Below, one piece after another: positions 1-8,068 of a stretch of 41,215 nucleotides of DNA. A program made the position numbers and the translations under genes. The DNA is taken from assembly GCA_963205335.1 (NCBI GenBank), contig CAUJIM010000068.1:1-41215 (forward strand), given 5' to 3'. The stretch comes from Pseudomonadota bacterium. GTDB taxonomy: Bacteria; Pseudomonadota; Gammaproteobacteria; Burkholderiales; Burkholderiaceae_C. Below the pieces are notes generated by a model. It was not told where the DNA came from, did no database searches, and was given only the letters and a program-made list of their open reading frames with translations. How positions within the stretch are numbered: the first letter of the stretch is position 1; each line of letters opens with the position of its first letter.

Positions 1-1091
1 TAGTTGAGCCAGTTCCAGCCCTGCGTGGTGACCAGCGCGCCCGAGGAGAACGAGGTCACGGCCATGGTGGCGAAGACCCAGAAGTTGATCGCCGCCTGCG
101 CGCGGTCCTTTTCCTCGGGGCGGTAGGCCTGCAGCGCCAGCGTGGTGGCGCCGGTGAAGAGGAAGTTCCAGCCCACGCCCAGCAGGATCAGCGCCGCGAG
201 GAAGTGGTGCAGCTCCACGCCCGAGAGCGCGATCGCGACGCACAGGCCGTTGAGCAGCACGCCCACGCCCATCACGTTGAGCACGCCGAGGCGGTGGATC
301 AGGTGGCCGGTGAAGAAGCCCGGCGCGTACATGCCGATCACGTGCCACTGCAGCACCTGCGCGGTGGCGCCGAACTCGAAGCCGCAGACCTGCATCGCCA
401 GCGGCGTCGCGGCCATCAGCAGGTTCATCACGCCGTAGCCGATGGCGGCGCCCAGCGTGGCGACGATGAACACCGGCTGGCGCATGATCTCCGGCAGGCT
501 GCGGCCCTGCGGCGCGTGGGCCTGGCGCACCGGCGCGGGCGGGAACTCGATCAGCGCCATCACGCCCATCGCGAGCAGCGCCACCACGGCCAGCGTGAGG
601 TAGGCGGCGACGAAGGGCGTGGGCAGCAGGGTGCGCGTCCAGGCCGCCATGTTGGGGCCGACGACCGCGCCCAGCAGCCCGCCCGCGAGCACCAGCGAGA
701 CGGCCTTCTCGTGCCAGTCGGGTCGCGTCAGCTCGACGGCGGCGAAGCGGTAGAGCTGGCCGTTGGCGTTGTAGTAGCCGGCGATCACCGTGGCCAGCAC
801 CAGCAGCCAGAAGTGCTGCGTTTGCGCCGCCCAGGCGGCGAGCAGCGCCGAGCCCAGCGCCACCAGCAGGCCGATCTGGAACGAGCCGCGCCGCCCGAAG
901 CGCGTCTGCGTGCGCGCCACCAGCGGTGCCGCCAGCGCCCCGCCCACCACGTAGCCCATCACCGGCAGCGTCGCCATCCAGCCGAAGGGCGCGAGCTGCA
1001 GGCCGACGAGCCCGTTGATCGCGATGAAGGTGACGTTGTTGATCAGGAACAGGCCCTGGCACAGCGTGAGCAACAGCAGGCGGCGGTTCAT
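1..1091 (-). CDS. MFS transporter (C-terminus cut by window edge)
   Basis: Inner-membrane secondary transporter of the major facilitator superfamily, probably an exporter; substrate unknown. About 363 residues are visible and no stop is reached before the window edge, so the last helices are missing. The protein starts MNRRLLLLTLCQGLFLINNV and is a run of hydrophobic helices. A loop with RTQTRFGRRGS follows the second helix pair, resembling the cytoplasmic loop 2-3 signature of the family. A hydrophilic loop (EFPPAPVRQAHAPQGRS) about midway separates the two six-helix halves. Its ATG overlaps the TGA of the upstream EamA gene (ATGA), so the two are very probably translated in a coupled way. 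Fold assignment is good; function is inferred only from the family. Confidence 0.85.
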   Translation of the reverse strand, partial: MNRRLLLLTLCQGLFLINNVTFIAINGLVGLQLAPFGWMATLPVMGYVVGGALAAPLVARTQTRFGRRGSFQIGLLVALGSALLAAWAAQTQHFWLLVLATVIAGYYNANGQLYRFAAVELTRPDWHEKAVSLVLAGGLLGAVVGPNMAAWTRTLLPTPFVAAYLTLAVVALLAMGVMALIEFPPAPVRQAHAPQGRSLPEIMRQPVFIVATLGAAIGYGVMNLLMAATPLAMQVCGFEFGATAQVLQWHVIGMYAPGFFTGHLIHRLGVLNVMGVGVLLNGLCVAIALSGVELHHFLAALILLGVGWNFLFTGATTLALQAYRPEEKDRAQAAINFWVFATMAVTSFSSGALVTTQGWNWLN

Positions 1092-2032
1092 GCGGCCTCC
1101 CGTGTCAGGGGCAGCGGGGCGGCGCCGCGGTGGTTGACCAGCACGATGCCGGTAGCGACCAGCGCCAGCGCCGCGACCAGCGTGAACGTGACCGGCTCGC
1201 CCAGCCACAGCGCGCCGATGAGCAGCGTGAATACCGGCGTGAGGAAGATGAAGGCCGACATGCGCGTGGCCGGGTAGCGCGTGAGCAGCCACATCCACAC
1301 CAGGTAGCTGGCGAAGGCGCCGACGAAGCCCTGGATCAGCAGCGACGACCAGGCGAAGGCGCTGAAGTCGAGTTGCCAGCGCTCGCCCAGTAGCCAGGAG
1401 ACCAGCGGCAGCACCGCGGTGCTGATGCCCATCTGGTAGAGCAGTTGCCGGGGCGGCGCGGCGTGCCGCAGCGGCGAGGCGCGCAGCACGCAGGTGGTCA
1501 GGCCCCACAGCAGGCCCGACGCCAGGGCCAGCAGGTCGCCGATCCAGGCGTCGGCGTGCGCCGCGTCGCTCGTGGTCCAGCCGTCGCCCAGCGCCAGCAG
1601 CACGCCGAGAAAGGCGCAGACCATGCCGGCCCACTGCACCCGGCGCAGGCGTTCGCTGGCGACGAAGTGCGGCAGCACCAGCGCCACCCAGAAGGGCGAG
1701 CAGTAGAGAAAAATCGTCAGGCGCGACGCGGTGGTGTACTTGAGCCCCAGGAACAGGCAGACGAACTCGCCGGCGAACAGCAGCCCAGCGAGCAGGCCCG
1801 CGCGGGCGACGCCCGGGGGCTCGTCCCTGCCCGACAGCGCGATGCCGCGCACCCGGCACCACAGCAGCAGCGCGGCCGTGCCCAGGGCGAAGCGCCAGAA
1901 GGCCTGGTAGACCGGCGCCACCTCGGCCACGGTGGCCTTGGAGAGCACCTGCTGGAAGCCCCAGAACAGGCTGCAGGCCAGCAGCAGCGTGGCGGCGAGC
2001 GTGTCGATGTGGTCCTTGCGGGCGGCGGGCAT
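1088..2032 (-). CDS. EamA/DMT family transporter
   Basis: A 314-residue integral membrane protein of the drug/metabolite transporter superfamily with two EamA repeats, about ten predicted helices in all. The first repeat begins near residue 12 (LAATLLLACSLFWGFQQVLSK) and the second near 160. The conserved pattern of a helix ending in P.F....G..LGE is visible near the C-terminus (LTPVFTLLIGALWLGEPV). Such proteins usually export amino acids or small metabolites; the substrate cannot be read here. A CATAAT hexamer ends 6 nt before the ATG and there is no Shine-Dalgarno sequence, so the mRNA may be leaderless. The stop overlaps the MFS start. It is divergent from minC. Confidence 0.88.
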   Translation of the reverse strand: MPAARKDHIDTLAATLLLACSLFWGFQQVLSKATVAEVAPVYQAFWRFALGTAALLLWCRVRGIALSGRDEPPGVARAGLLAGLLFAGEFVCLFLGLKYTTASRLTIFLYCSPFWVALVLPHFVASERLRRVQWAGMVCAFLGVLLALGDGWTTSDAAHADAWIGDLLALASGLLWGLTTCVLRASPLRHAAPPRQLLYQMGISTAVLPLVSWLLGERWQLDFSAFAWSSLLIQGFVGAFASYLVWMWLLTRYPATRMSAFIFLTPVFTLLIGALWLGEPVTFTLVAALALVATGIVLVNHRGAAPLPLTREAA

Positions 2033-2155
2033 CGCGCGATTATGGGGGGCGCCCGCCGATCGCGTGCGTCGCGCGCGTTACCTGCCGCCCGCCAGGCGTG
2101 GGGCGCACAGTACACTTCACGGGTTTGCACGCCAGCGTCTGTCTTTTCCCCTCCC

Positions 2156-2911
2156 ATGGCCGTCGATTCCGCGGGTTCCGCCCGTACCAGCTTTGATCTC
2201 AAGAGTGCCCGGCTGCCCGTCGTGGCCGTGGTGCTCAAGAGCACCGACGGCGCGCAGATCGCGGCCGAGTTCGAACGCCAGCTGGGCGACGACCGGTCGT
2301 TCTTCGACGACGACCTGGTGCTGATCGACCTTGCCGCCGTGCGGGACGACGCGGCGCCGATCGACTTCGCCGCGCTCACCGCGCTGCTGCACGAGCATCG
2401 CACCCGCCCCGTCGCGGTGCGCGGCGGCAGCGACGCGCAGATGCAGGCCGCGCGCGCGCATGGCCTGGTGGCCGCGCCCGATGCGCCGCGCCGGCCGGTG
2501 GCCGAGTCCGCCCCGCGGGAGGCGGCGGCGCCTCCCGCGCGCGAGGTGGAGGTCGTCGTGCGCGAGGTGCCCGCTCCGGCGGCCGGCGCGATGGTGGTGG
2601 ACAAGCCCGTGCGCTCGGGCCAGCAGATCTATGCGCGCGGCACCGACCTGGTGGTGCTCGCGATGGTCAGCTTCGGCGCCGAGGTGATCGCCGACGGCAA
2701 CATCCACGTCTACGCCCCGCTGCGCGGCCGCGCGATGGCGGGCGCCCGGGGCAACGGCGGCGCGCGCATCTTCAGCACCTGCCTGGAGCCCCAGCTCGTC
2801 TCGATCGCCGGCATGTACCGCACCACCGAGACCGAACTGCCCGCGGCAGTGCGCGGCAAGCCGGCGCAGGTGCGCCTGGACGGCGAGAAACTGATCTTCG
2901 AACCCCTCTGA
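2156..2911 (+). CDS. minC: Septum site-determining protein MinC
   Basis: Inhibitor of FtsZ polymerisation that, recruited to the membrane by MinD, blocks division at the poles. The 251-residue product has the two MinC domains: an N-terminal FtsZ-interacting domain (about 12-110, starting FDLKSARLPVVAVVLKS) and a C-terminal beta-helix dimerisation/MinD-binding domain (about 145-250) with GQQIYARGTDLVVLAMVS.GAEVIADGNIHVYAPLRGRA. A Pro/Ala-rich linker (about 115-145) joins them. The ATG was chosen because the conserved domain starts just after it. minD follows after 25 nt, then minE. Confidence 0.97.
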   Translation: MAVDSAGSARTSFDLKSARLPVVAVVLKSTDGAQIAAEFERQLGDDRSFFDDDLVLIDLAAVRDDAAPIDFAALTALLHEHRTRPVAVRGGSDAQMQAARAHGLVAAPDAPRRPVAESAPREAAAPPAREVEVVVREVPAPAAGAMVVDKPVRSGQQIYARGTDLVVLAMVSFGAEVIADGNIHVYAPLRGRAMAGARGNGGARIFSTCLEPQLVSIAGMYRTTETELPAAVRGKPAQVRLDGEKLIFEPL

Positions 2912-2936
2912 TATCTCATCGAAGGAAACCACACAC

Positions 2937-3752
2937 ATGGCCAAAATCGTCGTCGTGACCTCGGGCAAGGGGGGCGTGGGCAAGACCACCACCAGCGCTG
3001 CATTCGCCGCCGGCCTGGCGCTCGCCGGGCACAAGACCGCCGTGATCGACTTCGACGTCGGCCTGCGCAACCTCGACCTCATCATGGGCTGCGAGCGCCG
3101 CGTGGTGTACGACTTCGTCAACGTGATCCAGGGCGAGGCCAACCTGCACCAGGCGCTGATCAAGGACAAGCAGTGCGACAACCTGTTCATCCTCGCCGCC
3201 AGCCAGACGCGCGACAAGGAGGCGCTGACGCTCGAGGGCGTGGAGAAGGTGCTCAAGGACCTGTCGGAGATGGGTTTCGACTACATCGTCTGCGATTCGC
3301 CCGCGGGCATCGAGAGCGGCGCGCTCGCGGCCATGCATTTCGCCGATGCGGCGCTGCTGGTGACCAACCCCGAGGTGTCGTCGGTGCGCGACTCCGACCG
3401 CATCCTCGGCATGCTCAGCAGCAAGACCAAGCGCGCGGTCGAGGGCGGCGAGCCGATCAAGGAGCACCTGCTCATCACGCGCTACAACCCCAACCGCGTC
3501 GAGGACGGCCAGATGCTGAGCCTGCAGGACATCCGGGACATCCTGCGCATCGAACTGATCGGCGTGATCCCCGAGTCCGAGACCGTGCTGCAGGCGTCCA
3601 ACCAGGGCATGCCGGCGATCCACCTCGCCGGCACCGACGTGTCGGAGGCCTACAAGGACGTGGTGGCGCGCTTCCTCGGCGAGGAAAAGCCGCTGCGCTT
3701 CACCGACGCGGTCAAGCCCGGTTTCTTCAAGCGCATTTTCGGGGGGAGGTGA
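2937..3752 (+). CDS. minD: Septum site-determining ATPase MinD
   Basis: Membrane-associated ATPase that carries MinC to the cell poles and oscillates under MinE control. The 271 residues begin with the deviant Walker A motif SGKGGVGKTTTS (signature Lys11 and Lys16). They contain IDFDVGLRNLDLIMG and CDSPAGIESGA, both typical of MinD. The C-terminal amphipathic membrane-targeting helix is present (KPGFFKRIFGGR). GAAGGAAA precedes the start at good spacing. Length matches the family (about 270). Middle gene of the minCDE operon, with minE 6 nt downstream. Confidence 0.98.
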   Translation: MAKIVVVTSGKGGVGKTTTSAAFAAGLALAGHKTAVIDFDVGLRNLDLIMGCERRVVYDFVNVIQGEANLHQALIKDKQCDNLFILAASQTRDKEALTLEGVEKVLKDLSEMGFDYIVCDSPAGIESGALAAMHFADAALLVTNPEVSSVRDSDRILGMLSSKTKRAVEGGEPIKEHLLITRYNPNRVEDGQMLSLQDIRDILRIELIGVIPESETVLQASNQGMPAIHLAGTDVSEAYKDVVARFLGEEKPLRFTDAVKPGFFKRIFGGR

Positions 3753-3758
3753 ACGGCC

Positions 3759-4025
3759 ATGTCCCTGCTGTCTTTTCTGCTCGGTGAGAAGAAGAAATCG
3801 GCTGCCGTCGCCAAGGAGCGGCTGCAGATCATCCTGGCGCACGAGAGGAGCGGCCGCAACCCCGGCCAGCCCGACTACCTGCCGGCGCTGCAGCGCGAGC
3901 TGGTGGCCGTGATCTCCAAGTACGTGCACATCAACCCGGACGACCTCAAGGTGCACTTCGAGCGCCAGGACGAGCTCGAGGTGCTGGAGGTCAAGATCGA
4001 ACTGCCGGAGGCGGCGCGCGTCTGA
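3759..4025 (+). CDS. minE: Cell division topological specificity factor MinE
   Basis: Stimulates the MinD ATPase and restricts MinCD to the poles. The 88-residue protein has the N-terminal membrane-targeting segment ([15 protein letters not shown]), the anti-MinCD helix with [13 protein letters not shown], and a C-terminal dimerisation domain containing [17 protein letters not shown]. It ends the minCDE operon. Its stop codon abuts, with no spacer, the stop codon of the convergent greB gene, so there is no room for a dedicated terminator. Confidence 0.97.
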   Translation: MSLLSFLLGEKKKSAAVAKERLQIILAHERSGRNPGQPDYLPALQRELVAVISKYVHINPDDLKVHFERQDELEVLEVKIELPEAARV

Positions 4026-4586
4026 TCACGGCTTGGCGGCAGGCGGGTAGCTGACCGACAGCACCTCCAGCCTGCGCGTGCCGGCCGGCGTCTGCAGCAG
4101 CACCTCGTCGCCCTCGCGCGCCTTGAGCAGCGCCCGCGCCATGGGCGAAATCCAGCTGACCTGCTGGCGCTGGGTGTCGACCTCGTCGATGCCCATGATG
4201 GTCACGGTGCTCTCCTCGCCCGTGTCGTCGACGCAGGTCACCGTGGCGCCGAAGAACACCTGGTCGCTGCCCGCGTGCACCGATGGGTCGACCACCTCGG
4301 CGATCTCCAGGCGCTTGGTGAGGAAGCGGATGCGCCGGTCGATCTCGCGCAGGCGCTTCTTGCCGTAGAGGTAGTCGCCGTTCTCCGAGCGGTCGCCGTT
4401 GAGCGCCGCCCAGTGCACCGCCTCGACCACCCTGGGGCGCTCTTCGTCGATGAGTTGCAGCAGCTCGGCGCGCAGCCGCGCGCAGCCTGCCGGCGTGATG
4501 TAGTTTTTCCCGGTGGCGGGCACGCCGGGTGCGGCGAGCGGCTCGTCGTCGTCGCCGTCGGATTCCCGGGTGAATGCCTTGTTCAT
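4026..4586 (-). CDS. greB: Transcription elongation factor GreB
   Basis: Rescues backtracked RNA polymerase by stimulating transcript cleavage in the secondary channel. The 186 residues comprise an N-terminal coiled coil (about 27-100) with acidic tip residues in GDRSENGDYLYGKKRLREID, and a C-terminal FKBP-like domain (about 105-180) with ISPMARALLKAREGDEV. The DYLYGKKRLREIDRRIRFL stretch points to GreB rather than GreA. The first 25 residues are an acidic extension of low conservation. The ATG overlaps the upstream flavin reductase stop (ATGA), so the pair is co-translated. Start choice rests on this overlap. Confidence 0.93.
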   Translation of the reverse strand: MNKAFTRESDGDDDEPLAAPGVPATGKNYITPAGCARLRAELLQLIDEERPRVVEAVHWAALNGDRSENGDYLYGKKRLREIDRRIRFLTKRLEIAEVVDPSVHAGSDQVFFGATVTCVDDTGEESTVTIMGIDEVDTQRQQVSWISPMARALLKAREGDEVLLQTPAGTRRLEVLSVSYPPAAKP

Positions 4587-5137
4587 GGGCGCGCGGGCGT
4601 GCCCGCCGCCGGGCTGCCCAACGGGTGTTCGGTGTGGAACATGCCGCCGTGGTACAGCAGCGGCGCGCTGCCCGCCTGGTGCTCGCAGTGGCGCACCTCG
4701 CCCACCAGGATGGTGTGGTCGCCTTCGACGTACTGGCTGCGGCCCGCGCATTCGAATACCGCGGCGGCGCCCGCGATCACCGGCGCGCCGGTCACGCCCG
4801 GCCGCCAGGCGACGCTCGCCCAGCGGTCCACGCCGCGCGTGGCGAAGCGCACCGCGAGTTCGCGCTGCCCCGCGGCGAGCACGTGGATCGCGTAATGGCG
4901 CGCGGCCGCGAACGCCGGGCGCAGGGTCGATTGGTGCGCCAGGCTCCACAGCACCAGGGGCGGTGCGAGCGACACGGAATTGAAGGAATTGACCGTGAGC
5001 CCCGCCGGCGTGCCGTCGGCCGCGAGCGTGGTCACGATGGTCACGCCCGTGGCGAACATGCCCAGGGCATCCCGCAGCGCACGCTCGCGCGCGGCGTCGG
5101 GAGGGGCCAGGAGGGCAGGATGCAGCGAGCTGTTCAC
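4583..5137 (-). CDS. Flavin reductase family protein (FMN-binding split barrel)
   Basis: Probable NAD(P)H:flavin oxidoreductase of the HpaC/ActVB type, which supplies reduced flavin to monooxygenases. The 184-residue protein has the family hallmarks: LGMFATGVTIVTTLAADGTPAG near residues 25-45, NSFNSVSLAPPLVLWSL near 50-65, and HTILVGEV near 140-150. The start is a GTG. The next in-frame Met would remove conserved sequence. It overlaps greB by four bases and is probably co-transcribed with it. No partner oxygenase is adjacent, so the substrate system is unknown. Confidence 0.88.
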   Translation of the reverse strand: MNSSLHPALLAPPDAARERALRDALGMFATGVTIVTTLAADGTPAGLTVNSFNSVSLAPPLVLWSLAHQSTLRPAFAAARHYAIHVLAAGQRELAVRFATRGVDRWASVAWRPGVTGAPVIAGAAAVFECAGRSQYVEGDHTILVGEVRHCEHQAGSAPLLYHGGMFHTEHPLGSPAAGTPARP

Positions 5138-5162
5138 GAAGGCCGGGGCGCGCGGCGGCGCA

Positions 5163-5585
5163 TCAGCGCACCAGCAGTACCGGCACGCTGCACTTGGCGA
5201 GCACCTGGGTGCTGACCGATCCCATCACCAGATTGCCGAGCGCGCTGTGGCCGTGCGTGCCCATGATGATGAGATCGAACCCGCCGTCGGCGGCCGTGCT
5301 GGCGATGGTGTCGGCGATCTGGCCGACCTTGGCCAGGGTCTCGACCTGCACGCCCTTGCGCTGCAGGTGCTCGCGCACCGGCGCCATCACCGCCTCGGCC
5401 CCGTCGGCGTAGTAGCTCTCGACGATCTCCTTGCTCAGCACGCCCCGCGCGCGCGGCGGCAGGGGGGTCTGTACCGTGATCGCGGTGTAGCGGTGTTCCG
5501 GGCCGAGCATTTCATCGTGGCTCGCCAGGTAGTCGAGCATCTTCTGGGTGTAGGGGCTGCCATCGACAGCCAGCAGGATGTTCAT
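5163..5585 (-). CDS. Universal stress protein, UspA family
   Basis: Small cytoplasmic stress protein of 140 residues with one Usp domain. The N-terminus MNILLAVDGSPYTQKMLDYL carries the first beta-strand and conserved Asp. The C-terminal GTHGHSALGNLVMGSVS matches the ATP-binding pattern G-x2-G-x9-G-S/T, so it is predicted to bind ATP. The start was chosen at the second in-frame Met because the conserved strand starts there and a GGAG motif precedes it. The gene lies between the flavin reductase and pckG, all leftward. Confidence 0.92.
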   Translation of the reverse strand: MNILLAVDGSPYTQKMLDYLASHDEMLGPEHRYTAITVQTPLPPRARGVLSKEIVESYYADGAEAVMAPVREHLQRKGVQVETLAKVGQIADTIASTAADGGFDLIIMGTHGHSALGNLVMGSVSTQVLAKCSVPVLLVR

Positions 5586-5675
5586 GCGAGGTCTCCGCAA
5601 AAAGGGTGGCGGGGGTCACGCCGCGTCGCCGCGTGCGTGGCGTCCATGATAAGGGCGCGAACCCGCCCCGCGGCC

Positions 5676-7541
5676 TCAGATGCCCAGGCGCTGTTGCAGC
5701 GCGCCCCTGGTGGCGAGCAGCTGCGGCGGCAGGTGCCAGGCCAGCTTGTCGAAGTGCGCGTCGTGCAGCTGGAGCTCTTCGGCCCAGGCGGAGGCGTCGA
5801 CGTGCGTGACGGTGGCGAATTGCGCCGCCGAGAAATCCAGCCCTTGCCAGTTGATCTCCGCATACTGCGGCGCGATGCCGAAGGCGGTCTGCTGGCCCTG
5901 CGCCCGGCCCTCGATGCGGTCGAGCATCCACTTGAGCACGCGCATGTTCTCGCCGTAGCCGGGCCAGACGAACTTGCCGTCCGCGCCCTTGCGGAACCAG
6001 TTCACGCAGTAGATGCGCGGCAGGGTGGCGCCCGCGGCCTGGAGCTTCGCACCCAGGTCCAGCCAGTGCTGGAAGTAGTCGCTCATGTTGTAGCCGATGA
6101 AGGGCAGCATCGCGAACGGGTCGCGCCGCACCACGCCCTGCTGGCCGACGGCGGCCGCGGTCGTCTCGCTGCCCATGGTGGCCGCCATGTACACGCCTTC
6201 CTGCCAGTCGCGCGCCTCGGTGACGAGCGGCACGGTGGTCGAGCGCCGCCCGCCGAAGATCATCGCGTCGATCTTCACGCCCGCGGGGTCGTCCCAGGCC
6301 GGGTCGAGCGCCGGGTTGTTGGTCGCGGCGCAGGTGAAGCGGGCATTGGGGTGCGCGGCCTTGGCGCCGGTTTCCCTGGCGATCGCGGGCGTCCAGTCCT
6401 GGCCCTTCCAGTCGATCAGGTGCTCCGGCAGGTGGCCGGTGTCCTTCTCCATGCCTTCCCACCAGACGTCGCCGTCGTCGGTCAGCGCGACGTTGGTGAA
6501 GATCACGTCGCGCGCCAGGCTCAGCATGCAGTTCGGGTTGGTCTGCATGTTGGTGCCGGGCGCGACGCCGAAGTAGCCCGCCTCGGGGTTGATCGCGCGC
6601 AGGGAGCCGTCGGCCTGCGGCTTGATCCAGGCAATGTCGTCGCCGATGGTCGTGACCTGCCAGCCCTCGAAGGCCCTGGGCGGCACGAGCATCGAGAAAT
6701 TGGTCTTGCCGCAGGCGCTCGGGAACGCGGCGGCCACGTGGTACTTGCGGCCCTCGGGGTTCTGCACGCCCAGGATCAGCATGTGCTCGGCCAGCCATCC
6801 CTCGTCGCGCCCCATGGTCGAGGCGATGCGCAGCGCCAGGCACTTCTTGCCCAGCAGCGCGTTGCCGCCGTAGCCCGAGCCGTAGCTCCAGATCTCGCGC
6901 GTCTCGGGGTAGTGCACGATGTACTTGGTCTCGTTGCACGGCCAGGCGGTGGTGTCTTTCTGCCCCTCGGCCAGCGGCGCGCCCACGGTGTGCATGCAGG
7001 GCACGAAGCCGCCTTCGGCACCGATCACGTCGTGCACCGCGCGGCCCATGCGCGTCATCAGCTTCATGTTGACGGCGACGTAGGCGCTGTCGGAGAGCTC
7101 GACGCCGATCTGCGCGATCGGGCTGCCCAGCGGCCCCATGGAGAACGGGATCACGTACATCGTGCGCCCGGCCATGCAGCCATCGAACAGCGGCTGCAGC
7201 GTGGCGCGCATTTCGGCGGGCGCCATCCAGTTGTTCGTCGGGCCGGCGTCTTCCTTCTTCTCGGAGCAGATGAAGGTGCGCCCTTCGACGCGCGCGACGT
7301 CCGACGGGTCGGAGCAGGCGAGGTAGGAATCGGGGCGCTTGGCCGGGTTCAGGCGCCTGAAGGTGCCGGCGTCGACCAACTGTTGGCACAGCTGGTCGTA
7401 TTCCTCCCGGCTGCCGTCGCACCAGTGGATCTTCGCGGGCTTGCACAGCGCGGCCATGTCGGCCACCCAGGCGATCAGTCGGGTGTTCTTGACGTATGCG
7501 GGCGCCTGGACGTGGAGGCCTTGCATGGTGGGTGCGTTCAT
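5676..7541 (-). CDS. pckG: Phosphoenolpyruvate carboxykinase (GTP)
   Basis: Catalyses oxaloacetate + GTP to phosphoenolpyruvate + GDP + CO2, the entry step of gluconeogenesis. The 621-residue length suits the GTP class (about 600-620; the ATP class is shorter and unrelated in motif). The signature [11 protein letters not shown] at 272-282 contains the P-loop and the active-site Cys277. Further landmarks are a substrate-binding [12 protein letters not shown] stretch and [25 protein letters not shown]. The start was chosen at [10 protein letters not shown], which an AGGAA motif precedes. Its leader carries a 10-bp inverted repeat. Confidence 0.97.
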   Translation of the reverse strand: MNAPTMQGLHVQAPAYVKNTRLIAWVADMAALCKPAKIHWCDGSREEYDQLCQQLVDAGTFRRLNPAKRPDSYLACSDPSDVARVEGRTFICSEKKEDAGPTNNWMAPAEMRATLQPLFDGCMAGRTMYVIPFSMGPLGSPIAQIGVELSDSAYVAVNMKLMTRMGRAVHDVIGAEGGFVPCMHTVGAPLAEGQKDTTAWPCNETKYIVHYPETREIWSYGSGYGGNALLGKKCLALRIASTMGRDEGWLAEHMLILGVQNPEGRKYHVAAAFPSACGKTNFSMLVPPRAFEGWQVTTIGDDIAWIKPQADGSLRAINPEAGYFGVAPGTNMQTNPNCMLSLARDVIFTNVALTDDGDVWWEGMEKDTGHLPEHLIDWKGQDWTPAIARETGAKAAHPNARFTCAATNNPALDPAWDDPAGVKIDAMIFGGRRSTTVPLVTEARDWQEGVYMAATMGSETTAAAVGQQGVVRRDPFAMLPFIGYNMSDYFQHWLDLGAKLQAAGATLPRIYCVNWFRKGADGKFVWPGYGENMRVLKWMLDRIEGRAQGQQTAFGIAPQYAEINWQGLDFSAAQFATVTHVDASAWAEELQLHDAHFDKLAWHLPPQLLATRGALQQRLGI

Positions 7542-7570
7542 CGGGGGGTTCCTGGAGTTGAAAAACGGTC

Positions 7571-7632
7571 TTTTCAAAGGAAACGCACCCATGGCAGGCT
7601 TGCACGAGCCGATGCAGCGCTGCCTTTGAAAA
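7571..7632 (-). promoter_or_regulatory. Inverted repeat in the pckG leader
   Basis: Two perfect 10-bp arms, TTTTCAAAGG and CCTTTGAAAA, are separated by 42 nt that themselves contain the palindrome GCAGCGCTGC. The element ends about 30 nt upstream of the pckG start and would form a long stem in the leader RNA, or act as a two-site operator. A tandem duplication of ATCCATGCA lies further upstream at 7730-7747. The rest of the 286-bp gap between pckG and the next gene shows no ORF I can support. A role in pckG regulation is inference. Confidence 0.4.
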
Positions 7633-7783
7633 AAGAGCTTGCCACCCCAGCGAAAGCATGACGCGATGTATCGCCCGGGACGCCGATTTTAGGAAGCACC
7701 TCCGGGTTTGTCTTCCTTGCGGCCCTGAAATCCATGCAATCCATGCATGAAAATATGCACGGATTTTTCCCAGCCCGGAAACG

Positions 7784-7807
7784 AAAAAGCCCCGCGATGC
7801 GGGGCTT
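7784..7807 (-). terminator. Rho-independent terminator after the small membrane peptide gene
   Basis: A perfect 9-bp stem (AAGCCCCGC / GCGGGGCTT) with a 3-nt loop is followed on the minus strand by five or more T residues. It sits 20 nt past the stop of the small gene and insulates pckG from it. Confidence 0.85.
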
Positions 7808-7827
7808 CTGCACGGTGCGGGGCCTTT

Positions 7828-7974
7828 TCAGCCGACCGTCACGGCGATCATCGCCAGGATGAAGATCAGCACCGCGCCATAGAGCGGAATGACGAACGGG
7901 ATGGCATGCGCCACGGATTCCACTGCATCCACTTCGTGTGCCTGCTCGTTGGGGGTGGAGGGTTCGTGGGCCAT
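7828..7974 (-). CDS. 48-residue single-helix membrane peptide
   Basis: Small protein with a hydrophilic acidic N-terminal half (MAHEPSTPNEQAHEVDAVES) and one strongly hydrophobic helix from about residue 24 to the end (IPFVIPLYGAVLIFILAMIA). Support that it is real comes from its own dedicated terminator 20 nt downstream, an ATG with GAGCATCC just upstream, and good codon use. I do not recognise the family. Candidates would be small accessory subunits of respiratory complexes or transporters, but nothing adjacent argues for one. It lies between dprA and pckG on the same strand. Confidence 0.7.
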   Translation of the reverse strand: MAHEPSTPNEQAHEVDAVESVAHAIPFVIPLYGAVLIFILAMIAVTVG

Positions 7975-8068
7975 GGCGGATGCTCCTGAATGCGCGGGAA
8001 TCTGGTTGTCAAGGCCGCAAGTGTAGCGCGGACGCCGCGCATTGCCCAGACGGAGGGTGCGGCGGGGC

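Noticed and set aside
4980..7661. Plus-strand reading frame of about 890 codons opposite the flavin reductase, uspA and pckG
   Set aside because: It spans three well-supported genes on the other strand and its translation shows only Arg/Ala/His-rich antisense composition.
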